A stretch of DNA of 64,000 bases, taken from assembly GCA_014529385.2 (NCBI GenBank), contig CM043962.1, forward strand, positions 45,203,598 to 45,267,597, written 5' to 3'. The DNA is from Adiantum capillus-veneris (taxonomy: Eukaryota; Streptophyta; Polypodiopsida; Polypodiales; Pteridaceae). Both the position numbers and the translations under genes were made by a program. The notes below the pieces were generated by a model that ran no database searches, was not told the DNA's origin, and saw only the letters and a program-made list of their open reading frames with translations. How positions within the stretch are numbered: the stretch's first letter is position 1; each line of letters opens with the position of its first letter. Positions 34,108 to 46,713 of this stretch are shown here, piece after piece.

Positions 34108-35226
34108 GACAACCATCCAAATATCAACTTAATCTTTAAAGACTACGTTTCTCATGGGTCTTCCTACACCAGATACTACACACTTAGTTTTTAATTCTAC
34201 ATATGTTTCTTGTGCTTGTTATGGTGGATTTTTTGTTCTCAAAGCTTATCTCAAATTCAAATTGCTTGACAACCATTGTTGACATCTTAATATTCCCAAC
34301 AAAAACACAAGTTTAGAAAAAGATATTTAGATAGACATACAAGTCTCAACGACAAGCCTGATCCAAGCTTCATTGTGAGATTTGGATAGTTTTCCAAATC
34401 TCATAGACTTGCTACTCAAAGATTTTGACACTTTAACATCTCTAACAAATATAGAGTCATAGAGTGTGATGAGATTTGGATAATTGTTCTAAATCTCAAC
34501 TCCAAACCAGATTTGGATAACCATCCAAATCTCAAATCCAAGCTCTAGAGGATGATGAGATTTGGAGAGCCTCAAACAAGATCTAAGCTTGAAGATGAGA
34601 TTATGATGGTTTTACAAATCTCATAGACTTGCCACTAATAAATTTATGGCTCTTAACATATCTAACAAATACCAAGTCCTAGAGTATGATAAGATTTGAC
34701 AACCGTTCAAATCACAACTTCAAACTAGGTTTGGACAACCATTCAAATTTCAAAGCCAACATTCAAAGAGCACCTTTTCCATGGGGCTATTGCATTTTGC
34801 ACTAGTTTTGCTGATTTTTCTTGTTTCCAAGGCTTATCTCAAATCAGAATCCTTGAACATTATTTTCACTATCTTAAACATTCCTAACACATATGAAATT
34901 CTTGGGATGAAATTTAGATAAATTCCAAATCTCTATCCCAAACCAACTCCATTATTGAATATGAGATTAGGGTGATTGTTCAAAATCTCATAGCCTTTGT
35001 CATTCATAGATTTAAAACTTCCCATATCTCTAGAGGATGATGAGATCTATATAATTATATAAATTTCAATTTTAAACTAGATTTGGAGAATTGTCCAAAT
35101 CTTAAACTCAAGCTTTAAAGAAAATTTTTCATCTCCAAAGACATGTATGCAACTTGAGTTAATATCCATCTACATTAGCTCTTTTACAATCTTCATGAGA
35201 TTTGGACGATCGTCCAAACCTCAAAA
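34108..35226. repeat. Field of degenerate AGATTTGG...CCAAATCT hairpin repeats
   Basis: About 13 copies of a short palindrome, GAGATTTGGA then 6-9 bases then TCCAAATCTC, occur at about 34108, 34376, 34470, 34507, 34558, 34600, 34690, 34728, 34910, 34963, 35043, 35079 and 35190. Between them the phrases CTCATAGACTTG, CATCTCTAACAAATA and GATGATGAGAT recur, suggesting a higher-order unit of roughly 220-250 bp repeated four or five times and heavily diverged. No ORF. Confidence 0.65.
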
Positions 35227-35569
35227 ATACTGATTGGAGAATAAAAATAACTCACTCTCAAATTTGGATGTATCTCTTATAATTGATTGTTTCACATTCT
35301 AAATTGACATTCATGAATTAAAACTTCATAGACTACTATTGATTAATTTTTGTGGGTACTAGTGTTTGATTGGCCTTTTTTTCATGGTTTGCAAACTTTT
35401 TTGGAAATTGGTGTTGTTATAGTTGTGCAAGAGTTTCATAATCATGACAACCACATCAAAGAAATTTTATGATAGGTGGGATAAAATCATATAAGCACAT
35501 ATAAGTGACAATTTTGGGCACCCACCAACAATCTCAACATGTGCCTACAAGGGTTGGGTACACAAGGTA

Positions 35570-36131
35570 TTGAGCATGTTCAAAAGGAATAGAGCAAGAA
35601 TATTTTTATGGTACAAGATAAAAATACATTTCAAATATATGGATATACAAAAATGTACCATGATTATTAAAGAGAATAGAGCACTCCAAGAAGAACTCCT
35701 ACAATTTCCTAAGAAAGAGTATTCTCAAGATCAATTTGGCAATTGGGACGAGTTAGTAGATATTTTGATATCTCTAACATTGTTTATGAAGAGTTGTAAG
35801 GTATTTGCAAAGAATGGCTCTAGAATAAGCTACATAATGGGATAAGGGATCAAAAGTTTTGAGCTTTCTTTGGCATCATTTCGTTGGATTATTAATATAA
35901 AAAAAGGAAGGTTCTTCGGTGTCAAGTGCACTTCCATGGAGCATTTACAATGGAAGACAAAATGAGACAAGTGTTCAATATATGTATGAGTCATTGGAGA
36001 AGAAGGTTTCCATTGAAATTTGCTTTATAGACATGCTCTTTGATTTTGTAAAAGACATTACATGGGATTTACAGACATTCAAGAACTTCTTCAAAGACTT
36101 CTTGAAATGTCTACATATCCTACACAAGTAG
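35570..36131 (+). other. Two short unassigned ORFs
   Basis: Frames 35570-35845 (MSMFKRNRARIFLWY...) and 35919-36131 (MSSALPWSIYNGRQNE...) have fairly protein-like composition, but I recognise no family. They could be remnants of a retroelement gag or simply chance frames. Confidence 0.15.
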
Positions 36132-38337
<2,206 letters not shown>

Positions 38338-39078
38338 TTTTCATGAGGATGATGTGGTTGGGTTTTCCAACTTTTATAGGTGTTGAAGACACAAAAGTAT
38401 GGTTATAGGATTATGGTTTGTTTCTGTTGGAATGAGTATTGTTAAGAGGGAGTGATAGAAGCTTTCCCACTCTTGGTTTGTGGAAGAGCAAAGCTATGGT
38501 ATAACGATCTGTGCAATGAAGAGAAGGCAAGTTGGGAAGCTTTGGAATTGGCGTTTTGGGAACAGTTCCTGATGAGTACATAAATTGGTGAGGTGAAGCA
38601 TAAGCTGGATGAACTGAGGAAGAGTTTGGATGGTGACTTCCAAATGTTCGAGTGTGAATCACGGCTCTTTGGGGGCAGCTTATAAATGTAACTGCTAATG
38701 AGGATGTTGATATTTTGAAGTTAAGAAAATTTATGGAGTGCTTGGATGCGGATGTTCATGATAAAGTGGAGGTCAATGGGCCTATGTTGTATGAAGAGGT
38801 GGTGGCCTTTGCAAGAGGTTTCACAAAGAAGCTTTTGAAGAAGCGCGTCAAGAGAGACAAGAATGGTCCAATCCGATGGTGCTAAAGCCAATTGAAGTGG
38901 TGGAAACAAAGATAGAGCCAATGCTGGAGGATCTACATGTGCAAGAAGGGATGAGGGTGCTATGGTTGTAAAGGGACGGGGTCGCTCCTATACCCAGGAT
39001 GCTAGGAAGGATCTAGTTGTTGAAGAGGTGTCGATGGTTCTTGACCAAAGAGAGGTGTTGGAAGATTCAATTATGGAT
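38338..39078 (+). pseudogene. Decayed gag of element I (left part)
   Basis: Plus-strand phrases in order and in shifting frames: FPTFIGVEDTKVWL, then EAFPLLVCGRAKLWYNDL and ASWEALELAFWEQFL, which together are the signature of the retrotransposon gag capsid domain (FP..L.G.A..WY..L...SW..L...F...F). Next are LRKFMECLDADVHDKV and LYEEVVAFARGFTKKLLKK, then a basic tail DLVVEEVSMVLDQREVLED running up to the insertion. Several stops (38600, 38680, 38894) are present. The last frame is open across the target site and resumes at 46176. Confidence 0.7.
39074..39078. other. Target-site duplication of A2 (left), TGGAT
   Basis: TGGAT directly precedes the LTR start TGTCATAA at 39079 and is repeated at 46176-46180 after the inverted LTR. 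Dropping 39079-46180 joins the flanks in one open frame (...LEDSIMDSQIPWEGVHG...). Confidence 0.9.
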
Positions 39079-40237
39079 TGTCATAAAATCTAATATCTAA
39101 TATCTAACCAACCCAAATGATTTTCTCATATTAAATTGATCACTTAATGTGTGAGAATAAATGGGAACAAGTATTAATATATAGACATGTGCTTATAGAT
39201 CTATCTCAACACGGGGCCAATGGTAAAGGGACCCAAATGAGAGATGGTCTATCAAAGAGCAAGGCTAACAAATGGAGCATAAGACCTCACAGTTAGCTTC
39301 ATTGAAGACCTCCAATAATGTGTGTAAAAAGCCTTTGACCTTAGGTAAGCTAGGGCTGAGCTTGAGGCGCGGGAACCAGACCCAACTCGAGGTGCTTGTC
39401 CTGCTTGTCATGCTTGATGACTAAGGTGCTTGAGGTGCTTGATGATTGAGGTGTTTGAGATGCTTGAGGTACTTAATTATTGAGATTCTTGAGGTGCTTG
39501 ACATGCTTGAGATGCTAGGGTTTCTTAGGGGGTATACTCACCCACACACACTCACAAACACTCCCATTGTGTGCTATGCAAAGTGCAAGAGCTCCCTCTC
39601 CTTCTCCAAGCAAGTAGAGGTTGAGAGCCTACACCAACACTCTTGGATATGGAGTGCAAATCCAACCAAGAGCCATGCTTCAATGCTTAAGCTTGCCATC
39701 TCCTTCTTCTTCATTCCTATGCTATTATGTATGCTAGCAACAAGAGTTATGATAAGTGAGAAACTAATTCTTTCTCCTACGAAATGTTTCTTCTTCCTCT
39801 TCCCTACCCTCATTCCCTGCTAGCTCTCTCCACCTTCGAAGGTGTTTGAGGTCTTGGGACTTAGGCTTGGGATAGTTAAAGCTTTCTTCAAGTTTATGTT
39901 ATGTTTGTGATGCATAAAGCTTTCCATCTTCATTGCATCACCTAGGTCACAAGGAACACAAAGATTGTATTGTAACAAGTCTCTCTTAATGGAAGAAATC
40001 ATAATACAAATGCCTATTGGAGGGGGGACCGGCTCCACATAAATCCGGTCCTCAACTGTTGTCATGTTCTCTAAATTCTCTCTCTTGCAAAAGTATTGTT
40101 CATGCCAAGTTAACTAATTGCTATGATTATGTTGCTATCTTCAATTATGTTCACCCACTATGCTCACAAAGTCATTTCTCAAAAGTACTCTCATTAATTT
40201 CCGCTACTCTCAAGTTAAATAGGCCAATTCCATTACA
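39079..40237 (+). mobile_element. A2 5' LTR (short form, 1159 bp)
   Basis: TGTCATAAAATC to CCATTACA. It is collinear with the G and A LTRs but lacks a block of about 0.4 kb between the minisatellite (39358-39520) and the CTTAGGGGGTATACTCA phrase, and has no long (GA)n. The palindrome CACCTTCGAAGGTG is at 39831-39844 and the GGACCGG/CCGGTCC hairpin at 40026-40051. Confidence 0.93.
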
Positions 40238-40238
40238 T

Positions 40239-40250
40239 TGGTATCAGAGC
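40239..40250 (+). promoter_or_regulatory. A2 primer-binding site
   Basis: TGGTATCAGAGC, one base after the LTR end; initiator tRNA-Met type. Confidence 0.93.
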
Positions 40251-40651
40251 ATTTGGTTTCTCTTTTCTTGCTTAAGAAGAGAGGTCCTTAAGTATCCTAT
40301 AAATGGTTGATGTTGTTAATTATATTAGGGTAAGTGGAACAGGGATCTATTATCGGTTTTTTTGAGCCCACTATGTGGGGGATGGTGCACACCTCGGGAG
40401 CTTTGGACTTAATAATGGAGTCTTTTTAGACTTTCCTACGGCTTTACCATTATTGAGCCATAAGAAGTCCGAAAGGAGCTAGCCCTTGGCAACTCTGCTA
40501 TGTTAGACCTACTCCTCTACTCTCTATAATTAACCACTTCGAGCCGTGGGTGTAGATACTTAAGAGCCGATTTTCAAAGGCTAAGAGGAGTGGCAACTAA
40601 GGTTTTGAATTGCCAAAGCATACACTAAGTACATACATAAATTTTGTTAAC

Positions 40652-41462
40652 ATGGCTGACAATAATCAAGAGAGTAGAATGAACATTGATAGCTTTGATT
40701 TTGCACATGAAGGTGATAATGATTATGCTCCCATGTTTGTGAATTATCTCGTCACTAGGTTGCAGCAAGCTATGGGCAACCCTGCTTTGCAAGCCGAAGT
40801 TACTCAACAACTTCGTGCTTATGGAATTTCCCTTCCTCTCCAAGAGGAGAGAGAGCTTAGGAGGCCTCTTGAAGAGACCCCCAAAAGAAGACTCTCTCCC
40901 ATTCGAGAGGAGGAATCCAAAGAGCAAGAAAGCAATGAAAGTTTAAGTTCCTCTGAAGATGTGGCTCCACGAAGACGGCGGTCTAGACGATCGCCCACTC
41001 CTCCCAAGAGGAAAAGATCAACACATAGTCCTTCTCCTCATCACTCTGAAAGGCAAGAGAGGAAAAAAAGAAAGAAAAGGGCTAGGAAGAGGTCACCCTC
41101 TTCTCCTTCTTCTTCACCTTCCTCCTCTTCTGACGAAAGTTATGGTTATTCTCCTAGAGAATACAAGAGGGGAGGCATCGCAAATCATTTCCTGCATGGC
41201 GAAGGTCACAAAAGCTAAAGAAGTTCAAGGAGGGGGGAAAGAGTATCTCTTTTCTCACCTATGATGGCACCTTCGGTGCTACCGAGAAAGTGTTGGCCTT
41301 CATCTAGCAATTTGATGCGGCCTTTGGAGATGAGGGCTTCACAGAGTCTTCTAAGCTACGCCATGTAGCTATGCACTTCCAAAAATCATCTCGTCAATGG
41401 TGGGCTAGCCTTCGTGGAAATGGTGAAGCCCAAAGACATGGAAAACTCTACGAGTTTCCATC
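40652..41462 (+). pseudogene. A2 gag, N-terminal and capsid part
   Basis: The start at 40652 (MADNNQESRMNIDSFDF) is shared with copy G. After a capsid N-terminal stretch (YLVTRLQQAMGNPALQAEV) comes an acidic then a strongly basic RS-rich domain (RRRRSRRSPTPPKRKRS; RKRSPSSPSSSPSSSS), then the YDGTFGA and FTESSKL motifs. The basic domain is unusual for a gag and resembles nucleic-acid-binding RS regions. A one-base change near 41185 shifts the frame, which ends at 41218. Beyond it a TAG at about 41305 and a lost base near 41430 break the capsid frame again before the next open part. Confidence 0.88.
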
Positions 41463-42098
41463 ATGAAGCAATTCCTTGCAAGCGATGCAAAGGACAAAGT
41501 GCTTATCGAATGGTGCAGCTTGAAGCACCTCTCCCATGAGTCTATCCACAAATATGTAGACCAGTTTTGGGATTTACATCTCAAGGCTACTGTCTTTCAA
41601 AAGATAGACTTTGCCGAGCAAAGGCAACAATTATGTGCTGGATTACCTGAAGAGATGGCCAAATACATCAACTCTCAACGGCCTAGTACTATTAGCGAAG
41701 TAATCCATCACACCATGGTTGCTTCACGCATCAATTTCCATCAAGGGGCTAGACGTAATGTCAAGCCCATGGAAAACAAAGACAAAAATGATGCAAAGGG
41801 GAAAACCAATGTTCAAAATACTTCCCAAGTCAATTCCAACAACAACAATAATCGGTCCAAGGAGAAGGGAGTCTACAAAGGTAAAAACAAACTCTCTCAT
41901 GAAGAGCTTGAAGCTTTTTGCAAGGACCATAAGTGTTTCAAGTGTGGGGAGCAAGGACATGGCTATCGTTCTTGCCCCAAGAAGAATACTCGCAATGAGA
42001 CTCCTAGGGCTTCCACCATCGAAGCTCCAAAAGAGGATGCTCATTGCAAAGGATCATCACTTTCCTATGCTTGGGGAAAGGTAAGAGAGCATGATGCC
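41463..42098 (+). pseudogene. A2 gag, C-terminal part with zinc knuckle
   Basis: Open frame MKQFLASDAKDKVL, WDLHLKATVFQKIDF, LPEEMAKYINSQRPSTISEV, an Asn/Lys-rich linker and the intact CCHC knuckle CFKCGEQGHGYRSCPKK (CX2CX4HX4C). It is the best-preserved copy of this region in the window. The frame then runs out of phase because about 10 bases at the protease active site are missing (near 42105). Confidence 0.9.
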
Positions 42099-43069
42099 TT
42101 CATCGTGGCTCTACTCTTAACTTCATATCAATGGAGTTGGCCACCAAGTTGGGCATTCAAGATTTTGATATGGGAGATATAGTAGTGGTTGATGCAGCTT
42201 TCAAGGGACAACAAGCCTCCGTTACTCTCTTGATTGGGAAGTTGAGGCTTCATGTCCAAAGCTATGTCGACAAGGAAGACTTCTTCATCTCTCCTCTCCA
42301 ACATGAGGATGTTATCCTAGGGGCACCATGGTTTGATCGCATGGCTGCCAACATGAAGTTCCCTGAAAGGAGAATCTACTTTACGTACAGGGGAAAGAAC
42401 ATGTATATAGATGCTAGTGAGCGTGGTCGCACTATTCCACTTGTAAATCCTCTTGCTTTTGATAAGTCAATGAAGAGCTCAGTTTCTGCGTACATGATTT
42501 TTGTCAAAGAGTCTCTAAAAGATACTAATGTTTCATCAAATGTAAATGGTAGGAATCAAGAAGAGTTACGCTTGTCTAATTTTCTAAAAGGATTCCAAGA
42601 TGTGTTCATCGATGATATCCCTATGGACTTACCTTCAAAACGAGGGGATGATGACCATCGCATTGAGCTCCTTCCTGGAATCTCACCACCTAACAAGCCT
42701 CCTTATCGAGTCTCACAAGCTCAACAAGAGGAGATCATGAGGCAAGTACAAGAGCTGGTAGACAAAGGGATGGTGAGGCCTAGTTCCTCTCCCTTTTGTT
42801 CTCCGGTCCTTTTAGTGCAAAAGAAAGATGGTACATACCGTATGTGTGTGGACTATCGAGCACTAAACAATATCACTATCAAAAATAGATTTCCCGTACC
42901 TCGGGTAGAAGATCTGTTTGATAAGGTACAAGGCTCGACCTACTTCAGTAGGATTGACCTTAAGAGTGGCTATCATCAATAAGGATAGTGGATGAAGATA
43001 TCTTAAAGACCGCGTTTCGCACAAACGTTTGGTCTTTATGAATATCTAGTCATGCCTTTTGGCTTGACT
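42099..43069 (+). pseudogene. A2 protease linker and truncated RT
   Basis: Where copy A has LFDPSSTHNFIS, A2 has lost the codons for the catalytic Asp and neighbours and re-enters frame at [12 protein letters not shown]. The frame 42131-42982 then runs through the linker ([20 protein letters not shown]), the RT entry ([20 protein letters not shown]), [15 protein letters not shown] and [15 protein letters not shown] follows, and 43052 resumes at MPFGLT. There the sequence jumps straight to the integrase C-terminus: the rest of RT, RNase H and most of the integrase are deleted. Confidence 0.9.
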
Positions 43070-43396
43070 AAACTAGCAAAAAGATACTATGGTCCTTTCC
43101 AAATCTTGAAGCCCATCAATGAGACGGCTTATCAACTCAAGTTGCCCAACCATTGGCTCATACACAATGCCTTTCATGTAAGCCTACTTAAGCCCTACAA
43201 AGGAGAGCCACCAACTGAACTACAACTCGAAGCTGTTCTTCGGCATGAAGACAAGGTACTACGACATGGTAATATTATCCGACGGTATCTTATTAAGTTC
43301 AAAAATTATCCTTTTGAAGATGCTAGATCGATGCAAGGAATACAGCTTAAGGATAGTATGAACCTTGTCAATGCTTACAATGCTACATTAGAGTAA
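43070..43396 (+). pseudogene. A2 integrase C-terminal end
   Basis: LAKRYYGPFQILKPINETAY, HNAFHVSLLKPYKGEPP and the chromodomain-like tail IIRRYLIKFKNYPFEDARSM. It is joined in frame to the RT motif MPFGLT by the internal deletion, giving one open frame 43052-43396. Its 3' non-coding tail follows to 43755. Confidence 0.88.
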
Positions 43397-43755
43397 GCAA
43401 ATGTACAAATTTCTTTTAAATGACTCATGTTTTTGTCTTATAAGACTAGTCCTCTTTTTAATTGTGCACAAATTTAACTAGTATGCATGCTTAGAATCAT
43501 GTTTGTGATGACGACATCTCTCAAACACCAAGTAGAATTTGTCACTCTACTTTGGGAGAACGAAATGGACTAAAGAGTAGACATGCTTGCGGCAGCTATG
43601 TCTCCCAAGCACCAAATGGATTAGTCATCCATCTTGGAAAGATGTCGTAGGGTAAAAAGGGATCCTCTACCCGCTAAGTAAAATTGACTAATGACTAAGG
43701 CTTTATCTCTTCTACCTCATAGTCGAGAACGACTATGATTTCAATAGAGAGGTAA
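43397..43755 (+). other. A2 3' non-coding region and purine tract
   Basis: Collinear with 24961-25318. It ends in AATAGAGAGGTAA directly before the LTR. Confidence 0.8.
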
Positions 43756-44906
43756 TGTCCTAAAATCTAATATCTAATATCTAACCAACCCAAATGATTT
43801 TCTCATATTAAATTGATCACTTAATGTGGGAGAATAAACGGGAGCAAGTGTTAAGATATAGACATGTGCTTATAGATCTATCTCAACACGGGGCCAATGG
43901 TAAAGGGGCCCAAATGAGAGATGGTCTATCAAAGAGAAAGGCTAACAAATGGAGCATAAGACCTTAGGGTTAGCTTCATTGAAGACCTCCAATAATGTGT
44001 GTAAAAGGCCTTTGACCTTAGGTAAGCTAGGACTGAGCTTGAGGCGCGAGAACCAGACCCAGCTCGAGGTGCTTATCCTGCTTGTCATGCTTGATGACTA
44101 AGGTGCTTGAGGTGCTTGATGATTGAGGTGTTTGAGATGCTTGAGGTGCTTAATTATTGAGATGCTTGAGGTGCTTGACATGCTTGAGATGCTAGGGTTG
44201 CTTAGGGGGTATACTCACCCACACACACTCACAAACACTCTCATTGTGTGGTATGCAAAGTGCAAGAGCTCCCTCTCCTTCTCCAAGCAAGTAGAGGTTG
44301 AGAGCCTACACCAACACTCTTGGATATGGAGTGAAAATCCAACCAAGAGCCATGCTTCAATGCTTAAGCTTGACATCTCCTTCTTCTTCATTACTATGCT
44401 ATTATGTATGCTAGCAACAAGAGTTATGATAAGTGAGGAACTAATTCTTTCTCCTACGAAATGTTTCTTCTTCCTCTTCCCTACCCTCATTCCCTTCTAG
44501 CTCTCTCCACCTTCGAAGGTGTTTGAGGTCTTGGGACTGAGGCTTGGGATAGTTAAAGCTTTCTTCAAGTTTATGTTATGTTTGTGATGCATGAAGCTTT
44601 CCATCTTCATTGTATCACCTAGGTCACAAGGAACACAAAGATTGTATTGTAACAAGTCTCTCTTAATGGGAGAAGTCATAATACAAATGCCTATTGGAGG
44701 GGGGACCGGCTCCACATAAATCCGGTCCTCAACTGTTGTCATGTTCTCTAGATTCTCTCTCTTGCAAAAGTATTGTTCATGCCAAGTTAACTAATTGCTA
44801 TGATTATGTTGCTATCTTCAATTATGTTCACCCGCTATGCTCACAAAGTCATTTCTCAAAAGTACTCTCATTAATTTCCGCTAATCTCAAGTTAAATAGG
44901 CCAATT
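43756..44906 (+). mobile_element. A2 3' LTR lacking its last 8 bases
   Basis: Starts TGTCCTAAAATC (one base off the family start) and is collinear with 39079-40237, but stops at GGCCAATT; the final CCATTACA is missing. Instead a second LTR fragment follows. Confidence 0.9.
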
Positions 44907-45097
44907 GTATAATGCCTATTGGAGGGGGGACCGGCTCCACATAAATCCGGTCCTCAACTGTTGTCATGTTCTCTAGATTCTCTCTCTTGCAAAAGTATTG
45001 TTCATGCCAAGTTAACTAATTGCTATGATTATGTTGCTATCTTCAATTATGTTCACCCGCTATGCTCACAAAGTCATTTCTCAAAAGTAATTTCCGC
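44907..45097 (+). repeat. Extra direct LTR fragment and palindrome spacer
   Basis: From 44911 the sequence repeats 44688-44867 of the 3' LTR (AATGCCTATTGG to CTCAAAAGTA), then skips about 9 bases of LTR and has ATTTCCGC (45090-45097). It forms the left arm of a palindrome with 45098-45277. Confidence 0.88.
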
Positions 45098-46175
45098 TAC
45101 TTTTGAGAAATGACTTTGTGAGCATAGCGGGTGAACATAATTGAAGATAGCAACATAATCATAGCAATTAGTTAACTTGGCATGAACAATACTTTTGCAA
45201 GAGAGAGAATCTAGAGGACATGACAACAGTTGAGGACCGGATTTATGTGGAGCCGGTCCCCCCTCCAATAGGCATTTGTATTATGACTTCTCCCATTAAG
45301 AGAGACTTGTTACAATACAATCTTTGTGTTCCTTGTGACGTAGATGATGCAATGAAGATGGAAAGCCTCATGCATCACAAACATAACATAAACTTGAAGA
45401 AAGCTTTAACTATCCCAAGCCTCAGTCCCAAGACCTCAAACACCTTCGAAGGTGGAGAGAGCTAGCAGGGAATGAGGGTAGGGAAGAGGAAGAAGAAACA
45501 TTTCGTAGGAGAAAGAATTAGTTCCTCACTTATCATAACTCTTGTTGCTAGCATACATAATAGCATAGTAATGAAGAAGAAGGAGATGGCAAGCTTAAGC
45601 ATTGAAGCATGGCTCTTGGTTAGATTTTCACTCCATATCCAAGATTGTTGGTGTAGGCTCTCAACCTCTACTTGCTTGGAGAAGGAGAGGGAGCTCTTGC
45701 ACTTTGCATAGCACACAATGAGAGTGTTTGTGAGTGTGTGTGGGTGAGCATACCCCCTAAGCAACCCTAGCATCTCAAGCATGTCAAGCACCTCAAGCAT
45801 CTCAAACACCTCAATCATCAAGCACCTTAGTCATCAAGCATGACAAGCAGGACAAGCACCACCTCGATCTGGATCGGGTTCCCGCGCCGCAAGCTCAGCC
45901 CTAGCTTACCTAAGGTCAAAGGCCTTTTACACACATTATTAGAGGTCTTCAATGAAGCTAACCCTGAGGTCTTATGCTCCATTTGTTAGCCTTGCTCTTT
46001 GATAGACCATCTCTCATTTGGGCCCCTTTACCATTGGCCCCATGTTGAGATAGATCTATAAGCACATGTCTATATCTTAACACTTGTTCCCGTTTATTCT
46101 CCCACATTAATTGATCAATTTAATATGAGAAAATCATTTGGGTTGGTTAGATATTAGATATTAGATTTTATGACA
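45098..46175 (-). mobile_element. A2 inverted LTR (right terminus of the insertion)
   Basis: On the minus strand this LTR starts TGTCATAAAATC at 46175 and is collinear with the short-form LTR up to CTCAAAAGTA, lacking the last 50 or so bases. It has private changes relative to the other two A2 LTRs (for example near 45340 and 45870). Its outer end touches the target duplication TGGAT at 46176-46180. No primer site or internal region follows on its inner side. Confidence 0.9.
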
Positions 46176-46713
46176 TGGATAGTCAAATTCCTTGGGAAGG
46201 TGTTCATGGCCTGCAAGTTAGGTATGTTGATGAGATTCAAGCGATAAAGGTAGACGAGATTCCACATTGTGAGACCAAGGGAGAGCATTAGTCAAGCTAC
46301 AACAACTCTTTGGATAGAGATACAAGCTGGGAGATGGATTTGTCCTACACGAGGTATGAGAGTTTGACCCTATGCATGTGATTGGACATGCAGTAGATGT
46401 CTGTGAAGAGAAGGTCCAAGGGCAAGCAGGTATGGTGGATAGAAGCCAAAGAGAAGAATCCAAGCCTACCAACAAGGGTATGCAAGTGAATGAAGATGAG
46501 GTGCAAGGTGATGGAGTAGACCATATGCCTATGGATTGCACGAAGGATGTTGTAGACATTGGTTCCATTGATTGTCTATGTTTTGATGATGAGGCTAATT
46601 GGGGGTTCAATGACTCAATGGTTGACATAAAGGAGGAATCATCGGTTCTTATTGAGAAGGCTCTAGCCAAGATGTACAGGATAAATGTGGCCTTGTGTTT
46701 TGCCCGCCTTTAG
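46176..46713 (+). pseudogene. Continuation of element I after the A2 insertion
   Basis: The frame DSQIPWEGVHGLQVRYVDEI continues the one broken at 39078 and stops at about 46292. Another open frame at 46372-46713 is acidic (DEVQGDGVDHMPMDCTKD, DIGSIDCLCFDDEANWG) and could be the linker between gag and protease, but shows no catalytic motif. The sequence beyond changes to minus-strand coding, so element I is truncated here. Confidence 0.45.

Noticed and set aside
39446..39823. ORFs of about 125 codons repeated in every family A LTR (39446, 44123, 45462, 27849, 2990)
   Set aside because: They lie inside the LTRs, are open on both strands and begin in a minisatellite; recurrence reflects LTR copy number, not selection.
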